Shown: positions 43,902 through 53,145, counted from the stretch's first letter. The stretch: DNA of 54,094 nucleotides from DATFXM01 sp035315885 (GCA_035315885.1 DATFXM010000089.1:1-54094); one strand, 5' to 3'. Numbers and translations are program-made. The notes: a model not told the origin generated them from the sequence alone.

Positions 43902-43930
43902 TTGACAATAAGAGACTCATATTTTATGCT
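43902..43930 (+). promoter_or_regulatory. Promoter upstream of the proteostasis island
   Basis: A perfect TTGACA (43902-43907), 17 bases and TATGCT (43925-43930) lie 123 bases before the first gene. No CIRCE inverted repeat (TTAGCACTC type) is seen, so HrcA control is not supported. The rest of the 395-base gap (43659-44053) holds no supported gene. Confidence 0.6.
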
Positions 43931-44053
43931 GTCTTCGTCCTAAATCTAGAGGCCGTAAGAGGGCTCGGGATTGTGATTGCATGCAGTGTTTTGCGCTGAA
44001 TTTGGTTCGCGAAGATTGAGTAGGAGGGTGTCGAGCCGAGAACTGGCATTCAG

Positions 44054-45046
44054 ATGGTGAAATTCAAGGATTATTACGAAGTCCTTGGGGTTAAGCGCGA
44101 TGCCACCGACGACCAGATTCGGCAGGCCTATCGCAAACTCGCCAGAAAGTACCATCCGGACCTGAACCCTCGGGATAAGGCCGCCGAGGAAAAATTCAAG
44201 GAGATCAACGAAGCCAACGAGGTCCTGTCGGACTCGGACAAGCGAAAACGATACGATCAGCTCGGAGCAAACTGGAAAGACGGAGCCGAGTTTACACCGC
44301 CGCCGGGCTGGGGCCGCGTCAACGTAGAATTTCGTGACCTCGGTGACGTGTTCGGCGGAGGAGGTTTCAGCGATTTCTTCGAGTCGCTCTTTGGACGTGC
44401 ACGACAAAACGCCGGCGCCGGCGAGCAGCGGAGACGTCAGTCGCGCAAAGCGCAACGGCATCCCGCGGTGGAAGCCGAGATGGAAATCTCTCTCGAGCAG
44501 GCGCATCGCGGCGGCCGTCATCGTCTCGCGATTCAGAACATTCAGCCATGCGCCGCGTGCGAAGGTACCGGAACTTCAAAGGGTGCGATTTGCAATGTCT
44601 GCCGCGGATCGGGTCACGTTATGATTCCCAGAACAATTGACGTCAACATTCCTCCTGGGGCACGAGACGGGTCGGTGATAAAAATAAAAGGTCAGGGCCA
44701 GTCCGGAGAATTGCTCGTGCGTCTGCGGGTCAAGCCTCACCCGACGTTTACAGTGAACGGTGATGATGTGAGCGTCGAGATACCGATCGCACCGTGGGAG
44801 GCAATCCTGGGCACTACGGTCGAATTGCCCACGCTCGATGGGAAAGTAGAAACCAGGGTGCCCGCCGGGTCGCAGTCCGGCCAGAGGCTCAGGCTGCGAG
44901 GACAGGGTCTCAGCAAACGTGAAGGTGGACGCGGGGACGCGTACGTAAAGCTCAAGATCGTCGTGCCCAGTCATCCTTCGGAAGAAGAGAAAGACATTTA
45001 TCGAAAGCTCGCGGCTACCAGTCACTTCAAGCCGCGCGGAAACTGA
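44054..45046 (+). CDS. DnaJ/CbpA-like co-chaperone with a half zinc domain
   Basis: The 330-residue protein has a full J domain (1-70, HPD at 34-36), a Gly/Phe region and two C-terminal DnaJ beta domains. Between them is a single pair of CxxCxGxG motifs (Cys166/169 and Cys180/183), half the four found in DnaJ; CbpA has none. It stimulates Hsp70 ATPase and feeds clients to ClpB, the next gene. The nearest strong AGGAGG lies about 26 bases upstream, unusually far for an SD. Confidence 0.9.
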   Translation: MVKFKDYYEVLGVKRDATDDQIRQAYRKLARKYHPDLNPRDKAAEEKFKEINEANEVLSDSDKRKRYDQLGANWKDGAEFTPPPGWGRVNVEFRDLGDVFGGGGFSDFFESLFGRARQNAGAGEQRRRQSRKAQRHPAVEAEMEISLEQAHRGGRHRLAIQNIQPCAACEGTGTSKGAICNVCRGSGHVMIPRTIDVNIPPGARDGSVIKIKGQGQSGELLVRLRVKPHPTFTVNGDDVSVEIPIAPWEAILGTTVELPTLDGKVETRVPAGSQSGQRLRLRGQGLSKREGGRGDAYVKLKIVVPSHPSEEEKDIYRKLAATSHFKPRGN

Positions 45047-45081
45047 GCAGTGGAACGAGCGAGATCAGCAAGGGGAACGGC

Positions 45082-47712
45082 ATGGATATAAACAGGTTCA
45101 CGGAAAAGGCTCAGGAAGCCGTCAAATCGGCTCAAACGCTTGCGACCCGATATGGAAACCAGCAGATAGAAGTCGAGCACTTGCTGCTGGCGCTGCTGGA
45201 GCAGCAAGGCGGGCTCGTGCCCTCCATTCTGACCCGCGCGGGCGTAAACCTGGACGTGCTGCAACCGACGATCGAACGAGAGATCGATCGCCTGCCCAAG
45301 GTGACCGGCCCCTCGGGTCCGGTGGATCAGGTCTACATCACCGGAAGGCTCAACAAAGTCTTCGTTGCCGCCGAGGACGAAGCAAAGAAACTCAAGGACG
45401 ACTATGTGAGCGTCGAGCACTTACTGCTGGCGATCATAGACGAAGGGGGAGCTTCGTCTCGCGCTCTGAAAACTGCCGGCGCGACGCGAGACCGCGTGCA
45501 GCAGGCACTTGTCCAGGTCAGAGGGCATCAACGAGTGACTTCGCAAAATCCCGAAGCCACCTATGAAGCTCTGGAGCGATACGGGCGAGATCTGACAAAG
45601 ATGGCCAGCGCAGGCAAACTCGATCCGGTCATCGGGCGCGACGATGAGATTCGGCGCGTCATCCAGGTGCTTTCTCGTCGGACCAAGAACAATCCTGTCC
45701 TGATTGGTGAACCCGGAGTCGGCAAGACTGCCATCGTCGAGGGACTCGCGCAGAGAATCATTCGTGGCGACGTTCCCGAGAGTCTTCGAAACAAGCGTAT
45801 CGTAGTCTTGGACATGGGCGCGTTGGTTGCGGGCGCAAAGTATCGCGGAGAATTTGAAGAAAGACTGAAAGCGGTCCTCAAGGAGATTCAAGCTTCGGAG
45901 GGCGAGATCATCCTGTTCATCGACGAGATGCACACAATCGTGGGAGCAGGTGCGGCAGAAGGAGCGGTTGACGCGTCGAATCTGCTTAAGCCGATGCTTG
46001 CCCGAGGCGAACTGCACTGCATCGGCGCAACAACTCTGGACGAGTATCGAAAGCATGTAGAGAAAGACGCGGCTCTCGAACGGCGTTTCCAGCCGGTGTT
46101 AGTAGACCAGCCTTCGGTTGAAGACACGATTTCGATTCTGCGAGGGCTCAAGGAGCGCTACGAAGTCCACCACGGCGTGCGCATCAAGGACTCGGCGCTG
46201 GTGTCAGCGGCGGTATTGTCGCATCGCTATATTTCGGATCGTTTCCTGCCCGACAAGGCTATCGACCTGGTGGACGAAGCTGCAGCCAAGCTGCGCACGG
46301 AGATTGACTCGATGCCCGCGGAGCTGGACGAAATTCTCCGTCGAATGATGCAGCTCGAGATCGAGCGCGAAGCCTTGAAAAAAGAAACCGACGCGGCATC
46401 GCGGCAGCGCCTGGAGAGGCTCGAGAAGGAGCTGGCGGACCTTCGCGCGAACGCCGATCAGCTAAAAGCTCAGTGGCAGATGGAGAAGGAGTCGGTCCAG
46501 TCGATTCGGGCCATCCGGGAAGAGATCGAGTCTACAAAAGTCGCGATCGAGAAAGCGCAGCGCGAATACGATCTGAACCGGGCGGCAGAGCTGCAATACG
46601 GCAAACTGACTCAGCTTGAAAAGAAGCTGCGAGAGCACGAGCAGGCGCTTGACAGCCAGCACACTCGAGGCCGGCTCTTGAAGGAGGAGGTTGACGAAGA
46701 AGATATCGCAGAGGTTGTGAGCCGCTGGACGGGAGTGCCCGTTTCAAAGCTGCTCGAAGGCGAGATGCAGAAGCTGCTCTCGCTCGAAGAGCACCTTCAC
46801 CGAAGGGTAATAGGTCAGGACGAAGCGGTGAGCGCGGTCTCGGATGCAGTGATCCGGGCGCGATCCGGTTTGAAGGACCCCAATCGTCCGATTGGATCAT
46901 TCATCTTCCTCGGCCCCACCGGAGTCGGCAAAACCGAACTGGCTCGGGCGCTCGCCGAGTTTCTGTTCGACGACGAGCACGCGATGATCCGGATAGACAT
47001 GTCCGAGTATCAGGAGAAGCACACTGTAGCGAGGCTGATCGGCGCGCCTCCGGGTTACGTGGGTTACGAGGAGGGAGGCCAGCTAACGGAAGCCGTTCGC
47101 AGGCGGCCTTATTCGGTTGTATTGTTTGATGAGATCGAAAAGGCGCATCACGATGTATTCAACGTGCTCCTGCAGATTCTGGACGACGGCAGGCTGACCG
47201 ATGGACAGGGCCGGGTGGTCAATTTCAAGAACACGATCATCATCATGACCTCGAACATCGGGAGCCATCTGATTCTTGAGTACAAGGGTCAACTGGAAGG
47301 CGATCCGTACGACGGGATGAAGGAGCAGGTGCTCGACGCTCTGCGTCACCATTTCAGACCGGAATTCCTGAACCGCGTAGACGAGATCATCGTGTTCCAT
47401 GCGCTGAGCGAGGAGGACCTCAAGAAGATAGTAGATATTCAACTCGAGCGGCTGCGCGCGCGGCTGTCTGAGCGTGGGATCAGGCTGGAGTTGTCGGACG
47501 AGGCCAAGAGCCATCTTGCACACGCGGGGTATGATCCGGTCTATGGCGCCCGCCCGCTCAAGCGGGCGATACAGCGCGAAATCGAGACCCCGCTTTCGCG
47601 CCTGATACTCAAGGGAGATGTAACTGACAATTCTGTTGTCCGGGCCAACTCAAGTCGAGGGGAGATAGTTTTCTCAACAGAAGTAGCGGCAGAAGCCGAA
47701 GCCGGGAGGTGA
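45082..47712 (+). CDS. clpB: Chaperone ClpB (Hsp100 disaggregase)
   Basis: The 876-residue protein has an N-terminal Clp repeat domain (1-145), AAA+ domain 1 with GEPGVGKT, a coiled-coil middle domain (about 410-530) and AAA+ domain 2 with GPTGVGKT and VLFDEIEKAH. The middle domain marks it as ClpB rather than ClpA/C; no ClpP-docking IGF loop was noticed. It dissolves protein aggregates with DnaK and DnaJ. It starts 35 bases after the J gene, with AAGGGGA upstream. Confidence 0.96.
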   Translation: MDINRFTEKAQEAVKSAQTLATRYGNQQIEVEHLLLALLEQQGGLVPSILTRAGVNLDVLQPTIEREIDRLPKVTGPSGPVDQVYITGRLNKVFVAAEDEAKKLKDDYVSVEHLLLAIIDEGGASSRALKTAGATRDRVQQALVQVRGHQRVTSQNPEATYEALERYGRDLTKMASAGKLDPVIGRDDEIRRVIQVLSRRTKNNPVLIGEPGVGKTAIVEGLAQRIIRGDVPESLRNKRIVVLDMGALVAGAKYRGEFEERLKAVLKEIQASEGEIILFIDEMHTIVGAGAAEGAVDASNLLKPMLARGELHCIGATTLDEYRKHVEKDAALERRFQPVLVDQPSVEDTISILRGLKERYEVHHGVRIKDSALVSAAVLSHRYISDRFLPDKAIDLVDEAAAKLRTEIDSMPAELDEILRRMMQLEIEREALKKETDAASRQRLERLEKELADLRANADQLKAQWQMEKESVQSIRAIREEIESTKVAIEKAQREYDLNRAAELQYGKLTQLEKKLREHEQALDSQHTRGRLLKEEVDEEDIAEVVSRWTGVPVSKLLEGEMQKLLSLEEHLHRRVIGQDEAVSAVSDAVIRARSGLKDPNRPIGSFIFLGPTGVGKTELARALAEFLFDDEHAMIRIDMSEYQEKHTVARLIGAPPGYVGYEEGGQLTEAVRRRPYSVVLFDEIEKAHHDVFNVLLQILDDGRLTDGQGRVVNFKNTIIIMTSNIGSHLILEYKGQLEGDPYDGMKEQVLDALRHHFRPEFLNRVDEIIVFHALSEEDLKKIVDIQLERLRARLSERGIRLELSDEAKSHLAHAGYDPVYGARPLKRAIQREIETPLSRLILKGDVTDNSVVRANSSRGEIVFSTEVAAEAEAGR

Positions 47713-47720
47713 CGTCCGCC

Positions 47721-47742
47721 GCGGTCATGCTATCATGACCGC
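47721..47742. other. Perfect 9-bp hairpin after clpB
   Basis: GCGGTCATG and CATGACCGC flank a CTAT loop, eight bases after the clpB stop. No T run follows. It may stop or attenuate transcription, protect the clpB message end, or bind a protein. Confidence 0.6.
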
Positions 47743-47776
47743 ACTCATACTTCGGCGATCCACACGGGGAGGTCGA

Positions 47777-48100
47777 ATGAGTAGCCTCTATGTTCTGCGC
47801 CGCGCAAACGGCAACCTGTTTACGCACCGGCTGGGTGATAAAGAAGTGATCCCGGTCTGGAGCGACCGTCAGTCAGTAGATCGGTACAAGGAACGAAATC
47901 CCGAGCTGATGATTTTCTTCCCGGCTCGCGTAAACCAACGAATGCTGGTAAGGCTGAAGAGCGTCAGCAGTTCCGCCGAGTTCTTCCTCTTGTCGTCGGA
48001 CGATCCATCCGCCGATCTGGAAGACGGCAGACTCGTAACGCCCGAGGAGATTTCTATGGTGGTCGCGCCGGGCGCTCAGACATTAACGACGGGGGTATAA
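47777..48100 (+). CDS. Conserved-looking 107-residue protein in the proteostasis cluster
   Basis: From ATG 47777 (GGGGAGG about six bases upstream) it reads MSSLYVLRRANGNLFTHRLGD and has a compact, mixed alpha/beta composition without membrane segments or Cys motifs. It resembles small SseB/DUF-type proteins only vaguely, so I give no function. Position between clpB and the eRF1-like gene suggests a role in protein or ribosome quality control. The frame can be extended 14 codons upstream, into the hairpin, without a ribosome site. Confidence 0.7.
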   Translation: MSSLYVLRRANGNLFTHRLGDKEVIPVWSDRQSVDRYKERNPELMIFFPARVNQRMLVRLKSVSSSAEFFLLSSDDPSADLEDGRLVTPEEISMVVAPGAQTLTTGV

Positions 48101-48140
48101 GCTGAAATCGGCACTCGCAGCACGAGAGAGCGAACGTGCC

Positions 48141-48284
48141 GTGAAAAAACAGATCGTCGACAAAACAAAGCAAGCCGTCTCGGACAAGCTTCCCGAATCG
48201 AGCGTCCGACACCGGGAAAATGAGAGGCAGGATCGGGAGAAGCAAATTCGGACGATCAAGACTCGGGTAATCAAGTTCGGGTAA
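48141..48284 (+). CDS. Possible small basic protein of 47-60 residues
   Basis: A GTG frame of 47 codons (VKKQIVDKTKQAVSDKLPES and so on) ends 15 bases before the next gene's start. It is rich in Lys, Arg, Glu and Gln, helical in character. The same frame could begin at CTG 48102, seven bases after GGGGG, for 60 residues. It fills the gap between two cluster genes. Evidence is only composition and position. Confidence 0.35.
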   Translation: MKKQIVDKTKQAVSDKLPESSVRHRENERQDREKQIRTIKTRVIKFG

Positions 48285-48299
48285 TCAAGGAGGATGGGA

Positions 48300-49433
48300 A
48301 TGATCTCTTACGACGATATAAAAGAGTTGCAACAGTACAAGTCGTCCGCGGATGCAATGGTCTTGAGCCTGTACCTGGATGTTGACCAATCGAGGGCTGC
48401 CAACCTCAACAGGCGCTTTGAGACTACGGTGGAGAATCTGTGTAGAAAGCTAGGTGAGAACAACTCGTCGCCCAACGGGAATTCTCGTCTTGCCGCCGAG
48501 TGCGACAGAATCCTCCGTTTCATTCGCGAGTACGTTCCTCACGGGAAGAGTCTTGTAGTCTTCAGCGATTCGGCGAGAGGGTTCTGGTGGCAGCGCGATT
48601 TGCAAGTACATCTTCCGACCGACGCACGCTGGTCTTCAAAACCCTGGCTGCGACCATTGCTTGACGTACTCGAAGACACCGATCGCTTCGCCGCGGTGCT
48701 CATCGACAAACACCGCGCTCGAATACTGACGGTTGATGCGACCGGTATTAACCAGCGCGCCGAGATTATTTCAGATGTCCCCCCGAGACATACGACGACC
48801 GGCACTGATCACATGTGGTCTCAGTCGAACATGGAACGCGATCATATCAATCACATAAAGTTGCATGCCCGTAAGGTCGTGGAGGAGCTTTCGGCATTTC
48901 TGGATGCGTTAAAGATCAGCAGGCTCGTTATCGGCGGACCTGTAGAGGCGACGTCGATGTTCATTTCGGAGCTTCCGAAGCGGCTTCAGCGAATGGTGAT
49001 TGGGACGGTTTCGATATCGGTGGACGCTCCGGAGGACCGTGTACACGCCGAGCTTCGAGAGGTTCAGCACCGGAGCGAGCAGCAGGACGAATCGCGAATG
49101 GTCGAGTCGATGATAACCGCGGCCAAGAAGGGTGATCGCGCGGTGTTGGGTGTCGCGGATACATTGGAGGCTATTCATCAGGGCCGTGTGTACAGACTGG
49201 TAGTCGCAAGTAACTACCGGACCGAGGGCAAGGAGTGCCGGTCCTGTCATGTGCTGGTGGAGTCTGGTGAGGACAGTTGCTCTTTTTGCGGAGGGCAACT
49301 CGAACCCGCCCCCGACTTGATAAACCGGGCATCGCACCGGGTTATCGAACAAGCAGGGCGTGTTCAGCTTGTATCAGGCGAGGCTGCAAGCAAACTTGCC
49401 GGTACCGGTGTAGGCGCGATCTTAAGGTTCTGA
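48300..49433 (+). CDS. eRF1-like (baeRF/Vms1-type) protein with a zinc ribbon
   Basis: The 377-residue protein (ATG 48300, AGGAGG six bases upstream) resembles the bacterial archaeo-eRF1-type family. It has an N-terminal alpha/beta domain (1-115); a middle domain with RARILTVDATG, a Gly/Thr/Gln loop (HTTTGTDHMWSQSNMERD, about 164-181) and a long helix; and a C-terminal domain with a CRSC-CSFC zinc ribbon (about 314-330), ending GAILRF. Such proteins are relatives of release factors and the Vms1 tRNA hydrolase. The loop may replace the GGQ loop. A role in freeing stalled nascent chains or tRNA is inferred from family and the chaperone/protease neighbours. Confidence 0.75.
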   Translation: MISYDDIKELQQYKSSADAMVLSLYLDVDQSRAANLNRRFETTVENLCRKLGENNSSPNGNSRLAAECDRILRFIREYVPHGKSLVVFSDSARGFWWQRDLQVHLPTDARWSSKPWLRPLLDVLEDTDRFAAVLIDKHRARILTVDATGINQRAEIISDVPPRHTTTGTDHMWSQSNMERDHINHIKLHARKVVEELSAFLDALKISRLVIGGPVEATSMFISELPKRLQRMVIGTVSISVDAPEDRVHAELREVQHRSEQQDESRMVESMITAAKKGDRAVLGVADTLEAIHQGRVYRLVVASNYRTEGKECRSCHVLVESGEDSCSFCGGQLEPAPDLINRASHRVIEQAGRVQLVSGEAASKLAGTGVGAILRF

Positions 49434-49491
49434 CAAGGGGTTGTCACAAGCTAACCAGGAACCAGAAACTGGAAACTGATTCAGAGGACCA

Positions 49492-50109
49492 ATGACACTC
49501 GTACCTACAGTAGTGGAGTCGACTTCTCGCGGGGAACGTCACTTTGACATTTACTCGCGACTGTTGCGCGATCACATAATCTTTCTCGGCGACGAAGTAG
49601 ATGATGTGATCGCGAATCTGATAGTGGCGCAATTGCTCTATCTCGAATCTGAAGATCCGGATCGCGATATTTCGTTGTACATCAACAGCCCTGGGGGCTC
49701 GATCAGCGCCGGGCTGGCGATTTACGACACGATGAAGTTCATAAAACCGGACGTGGCCACGATCTGCGTGGGTCAGGCGGCCTCAATGTCCGCAATTCTG
49801 CTAGCCGCGGGAGCAAAGGGCAAAAGGTATTCGCTTCCTAACTCCAGAATCATGATTCACCAACCATCGGTGGAAGGGCTCGGCGGACAAGCAAGCGACA
49901 TAAAGATCCACGCCGAGGAAATGCTGCGAGTCAGAAATCTCTTGTCGAGAATCCTTGCGGAGGTGACCGGCCAGAGCTTCGAGAGAATCGATGAGGATTC
50001 GGAGCGCGATTTCATACTGAGCCCGCTACAGGCGTGCGAATATGGGTTGATTGACAGCATCTTCAGTTCGCGCGAGCTGCCGGTTGGAGCGGAGAGCTTA
50101 TTGAGGTGA
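49492..50109 (+). CDS. clpP: ATP-dependent Clp protease proteolytic subunit
   Basis: The 205-residue protein has the ClpP triad: Ser98 in GQAASMSA, His123 in MIHQP, and Asp169 in the DEDSERDF region. FLGDEVDDVIANLIVAQLLYLE and INSPGGS are typical. No clpX or tig gene is adjacent, so this may be a second ClpP or one using an ATPase from elsewhere. It sits between the eRF1-like and Hsp20 genes. Confidence 0.95.
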   Translation: MTLVPTVVESTSRGERHFDIYSRLLRDHIIFLGDEVDDVIANLIVAQLLYLESEDPDRDISLYINSPGGSISAGLAIYDTMKFIKPDVATICVGQAASMSAILLAAGAKGKRYSLPNSRIMIHQPSVEGLGGQASDIKIHAEEMLRVRNLLSRILAEVTGQSFERIDEDSERDFILSPLQACEYGLIDSIFSSRELPVGAESLLR

Positions 50110-50115
50110 TCAGAA

Positions 50116-50502
50116 ATGGCTAGAGGCAGAAGAGTGCTGCTCGAGCGGTTTCACAGCGACTCTTACAGAAGGCCGAGCGGTCCGCTGTGGCAACCGGCGG
50201 TCGATGTTTACAAGACTCCTGATGGTTGGAAGATAAAGTTCGACCTGGCGGGAGTGAAACCAAATGACGTGGAGGTGGTGCTGCTCGATGGGCGAATCGT
50301 CGTGCGGGGGGTCAGACGCGATTCGGTTATCAGTGAAGGCTGGAGCTATTACCAGCTCGAGATCACTTACAGCAGGTTCGAGAGAGTCCTGCAGATTCCC
50401 TGCGATCTTTCGAACGCCGAAATAAAGACCGAGTCTTGTGACGGCTGGTTCATCCTAAATGTGACCGGTTGTTCGTCGAACAAGGGGTACCAAGAAAAAT
50501 GA
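50116..50502 (+). CDS. Hsp20-family small heat-shock protein
   Basis: The 128-residue protein has an alpha-crystallin domain (about 25-115: PAVDVYKTPDGWKIKFDLAGVKPNDVEV and a late EIKTESCDGWFILNV). It holds unfolding clients for ClpB/DnaK. It starts 6 bases after clpP and ends overlapping the lon start by four bases (ATGA), a translational coupling. The C-terminal IXI motif is not obvious. Confidence 0.9.
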   Translation: MARGRRVLLERFHSDSYRRPSGPLWQPAVDVYKTPDGWKIKFDLAGVKPNDVEVVLLDGRIVVRGVRRDSVISEGWSYYQLEITYSRFERVLQIPCDLSNAEIKTESCDGWFILNVTGCSSNKGYQEK

Positions 50503-52931
50503 CACAATCAAGAACGTTGGAACTTCCGATATTGCCGCTGCGGAGCATGGTAGTGTTCCCATCCGGGATCTCGCCGCTGACGGTGGGCCGTCCCGCATCC
50601 CTGAAAGCAGCCGAAGCGGCACTTGCGACAGAGGAGAAGCTGCTGGGAGCAGTCACCCAGAAGGATGAAAACGAAGCAGAGCCCGGACCTTCAAACCTGT
50701 ACCGCGTCGGCACAATGGTAGTGATCAACCGGATGATGCGGTCGCCGGGTGCGGACGAAGTGCTTCACCTCATCGTGCAGGGTCAGGAGCGATTTCGAAT
50801 CATCGGGTTCACCGACCAGTCGCCCTACCTAAAGGCTCAAGTCGAAATCCTGCCCGAACCGGCGCGAGAACATACTCCGGAAGTCGAGGCACTTCAGCGA
50901 AACATAAGCGCGCTGATACAAAAGGCCTTGACGCTGCTGCCAAACGTGCCGACCGAGATTCGAAACGTGATCCTGTCGGCCGAGGACTCGATCAGGCTCG
51001 CATATTTCCTCGGGTCGGTACTCGAGTTGGAGGCCTCCCAGGAGCAGGCACTCCTGGAGGCGAACACTGAGAGCGAGTTGCTGGGGCTCATGCACAGCTA
51101 TCTCACGCACGAAGTCGAAGTGCTCGAGATACGCAGCAAGATCGCCAATCAGGCGCAGGAGGAACTGGGCAAGGCTCAACGCGACTACATCCTCCGAGAA
51201 CAGATGAAGCAGATTCAAAAGGAGCTCGGCGAGGGTGAACCCGAACAGGCCGAGGTCGCTTTGCTTCGGGAGCGGATCGAGAAGGCGGATCTTCCTGACG
51301 AGGTGCGAACGGAAACGGACCGCGAACTGAAACGACTCGAGCGTTTGCCTGCGGCTGCGCCTGACTATCACGTCATCCGCACGTACCTCGAATGGATACT
51401 TGAGCTGCCGTGGAAGAAGGGCACCGACGATAATCTGGACCTCAATAACGCTCGTACAGTCCTGGACGAGGATCACTACGACCTGGATGAAATCAAGGAG
51501 CGGATACTCGAACACCTGGCGGTGATCAAGCTCAATCCGAAGACAAAGGCTCCGATCCTGTGTTTCCTGGGTCCCCCGGGCGTCGGCAAGACCAGTCTCG
51601 GGCAATCGATTGCCAGGGCGATGGGCCGCAAGTTCGAACGCATGTCTCTGGGCGGCGTACGCGACGAGGCCGAGCTGCGTGGCCATCGACGCACCTATAT
51701 TGGCGCGCTCCCGGGACGTATCATTCAAGCGTTGCGTCGTGCGGGTGTGAATAACCCGGTGATGATGCTGGACGAGGTCGACAAGCTGGGTATGGATTTT
51801 CGTGGAGACCCCGCTTCGGCGCTGCTGGAGGTACTTGATCCCGCGCAGAACTTTTCGTTCAGGGATCATTATCTGGACTTGCCATTCGATTTGTCGCGGG
51901 TCTTTTTCATCGCCACCGCGAACATGATGTCGCCGATTCCTCCCGCGTTGACCGACAGGATGGAGGTCATAAGGCTGTCCGGTTACAGCGAGGAGGAAAA
52001 GCTTCACATTGCGAAGCAGTATCTGGTGCCAAGACAAATCAAGGAGGCAGGACTTACCGCAGAGCAGGTAGTGATACCCGACGAGACGGTTCAATCAATA
52101 ATCAGCCGCTACACTCGGGAGGCGGGCGTTCGGCAGCTCGAGCGAACTATTGGCCGGCTGTCTCGCAAGGTGGCGCTAAAGGTTGCGCAGGGCAAGGGCG
52201 ACAACTTCACTATTACACCTGATCAGCTCGAGGACTATCTTGGGCACGAGATGTTCTTCCATGAGACCGCTCGGGAAATACTGCCGCCCGGAGTGGCTAC
52301 GGGATTGGCGGTCACCGAAATGGGCGGCGAAGTGCTGTTCATAGAGGCGACGAAGCTTCCCGGCTCAAAGGGTCTTACACTGACCGGCCAACTGGGCGAA
52401 GTAATGCAGGAGTCGGCCAAGGCCGCTCACAGTTTCCTGTGGGCGCACGGTGAGGAGCTCGGGATACCTACTGCCGAGGTGTTCGAAAAGAACGGCGTGC
52501 ACGTTCACGTTCCGGCTGGGGCCACGCCAAAGGATGGGCCTTCGGCCGGCGTGGCGATCGTATCGGCGCTGGCTTCGCTGTGCTCGGGACGAGCGGTGCG
52601 CAGCGACACGGCGATGACCGGTGAGATCACCTTGAGCGGTCTGGTATTCCCGGTGGGTGGCATAAAGGGCAAGGTCCTTGCGGCACGACGTGCCGGCTTA
52701 AGGAGGGTAGTGCTTCCCAAACGTAACGAACCCGACTTGAAGGATGTGCCTGAAGAAGCGCGGCGGGATCTCGAGGTTGTGTTTGTGGAGAGCATTCGGG
52801 AGTTGCTCGGGGAGACGCTGGAGCCCTCGCCTGCGGGGGCTTCGCCCGAATCTCATGCGCCGCTTGTACCGGGGCAAGTCGGGTACGAAGCTCCAGAGGC
52901 TAGAGTTGAGCCACTCGGCACTCAGAACTAG
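50499..52931 (+). CDS. lon: Lon protease
   Basis: From ATG 50499 the protein has 810 residues. The N-terminal substrate domain (about 10-200) starts LELPILPLRSMVVFP. The AAA+ module has Walker A GPPGVGKT at 358-365 and HRRTYIGALPGRIIQ. The protease domain has the catalytic Ser682 in DGPSAG with a later Lys. The final 34 residues (SPAGASPESHAPLV...) are a Pro/Ala/Glu tail unlike core Lon and end in heptad-like CACTCAGAACTAG. It overlaps the Hsp20 gene by four bases. Confidence 0.96.
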   Translation: MTQSRTLELPILPLRSMVVFPSGISPLTVGRPASLKAAEAALATEEKLLGAVTQKDENEAEPGPSNLYRVGTMVVINRMMRSPGADEVLHLIVQGQERFRIIGFTDQSPYLKAQVEILPEPAREHTPEVEALQRNISALIQKALTLLPNVPTEIRNVILSAEDSIRLAYFLGSVLELEASQEQALLEANTESELLGLMHSYLTHEVEVLEIRSKIANQAQEELGKAQRDYILREQMKQIQKELGEGEPEQAEVALLRERIEKADLPDEVRTETDRELKRLERLPAAAPDYHVIRTYLEWILELPWKKGTDDNLDLNNARTVLDEDHYDLDEIKERILEHLAVIKLNPKTKAPILCFLGPPGVGKTSLGQSIARAMGRKFERMSLGGVRDEAELRGHRRTYIGALPGRIIQALRRAGVNNPVMMLDEVDKLGMDFRGDPASALLEVLDPAQNFSFRDHYLDLPFDLSRVFFIATANMMSPIPPALTDRMEVIRLSGYSEEEKLHIAKQYLVPRQIKEAGLTAEQVVIPDETVQSIISRYTREAGVRQLERTIGRLSRKVALKVAQGKGDNFTITPDQLEDYLGHEMFFHETAREILPPGVATGLAVTEMGGEVLFIEATKLPGSKGLTLTGQLGEVMQESAKAAHSFLWAHGEELGIPTAEVFEKNGVHVHVPAGATPKDGPSAGVAIVSALASLCSGRAVRSDTAMTGEITLSGLVFPVGGIKGKVLAARRAGLRRVVLPKRNEPDLKDVPEEARRDLEVVFVESIRELLGETLEPSPAGASPESHAPLVPGQVGYEAPEARVEPLGTQN

Positions 52932-52936
52932 TTCTC

Positions 52937-53131
52937 ATGTGGATCTTGCTGACAATTCTTGTGGGAGGCGCGGCGCTGTTAGGTTACCTGGCCGTGGAGA
53001 AGAAGGTGAATCAGACCCGCTGTAGGAATTGCGGGAGCTGGGTTTCTATCGACGCGCTTCCCGAAGAATGTCCGCGCTGCGGCACAATCATTGAAGAAGA
53101 TCCCGCGCCAGATAAGAGCACTGAGTTCTGA
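52937..53131 (+). CDS. Small membrane zinc-ribbon protein
   Basis: The 64-residue protein has an N-terminal membrane helix (MWILLTILVGGAALLGYLAV) and a cytoplasmic CRNC-CPRC zinc ribbon with an acidic tail. It starts 5 bases after lon. The TGA lies in GAGTTCTGAG heptad sequence. A membrane anchor or adaptor for the protease cluster is possible, but no evidence beyond position exists. Confidence 0.7.
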   Translation: MWILLTILVGGAALLGYLAVEKKVNQTRCRNCGSWVSIDALPEECPRCGTIIEEDPAPDKSTEF

Positions 53132-53145
53132 GTGTCCGGACAAAA

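Noticed and set aside
43659..43925. CIRCE or HrcA site before the chaperone cluster
   Set aside because: No TTAGCACTC-N9-GAGTGCTAA-like sequence is present.
49289..49310. GGQ tripeptide in CSFCGGQLE of the eRF1-like protein
   Set aside because: It lies within the zinc ribbon of the C-terminal domain, not in the middle domain where the catalytic GGQ of eRF1 belongs; probably chance.
50829..52094. 421-codon minus-strand frame opposite lon
   Set aside because: Shadow of lon; composition is unlike a protein.
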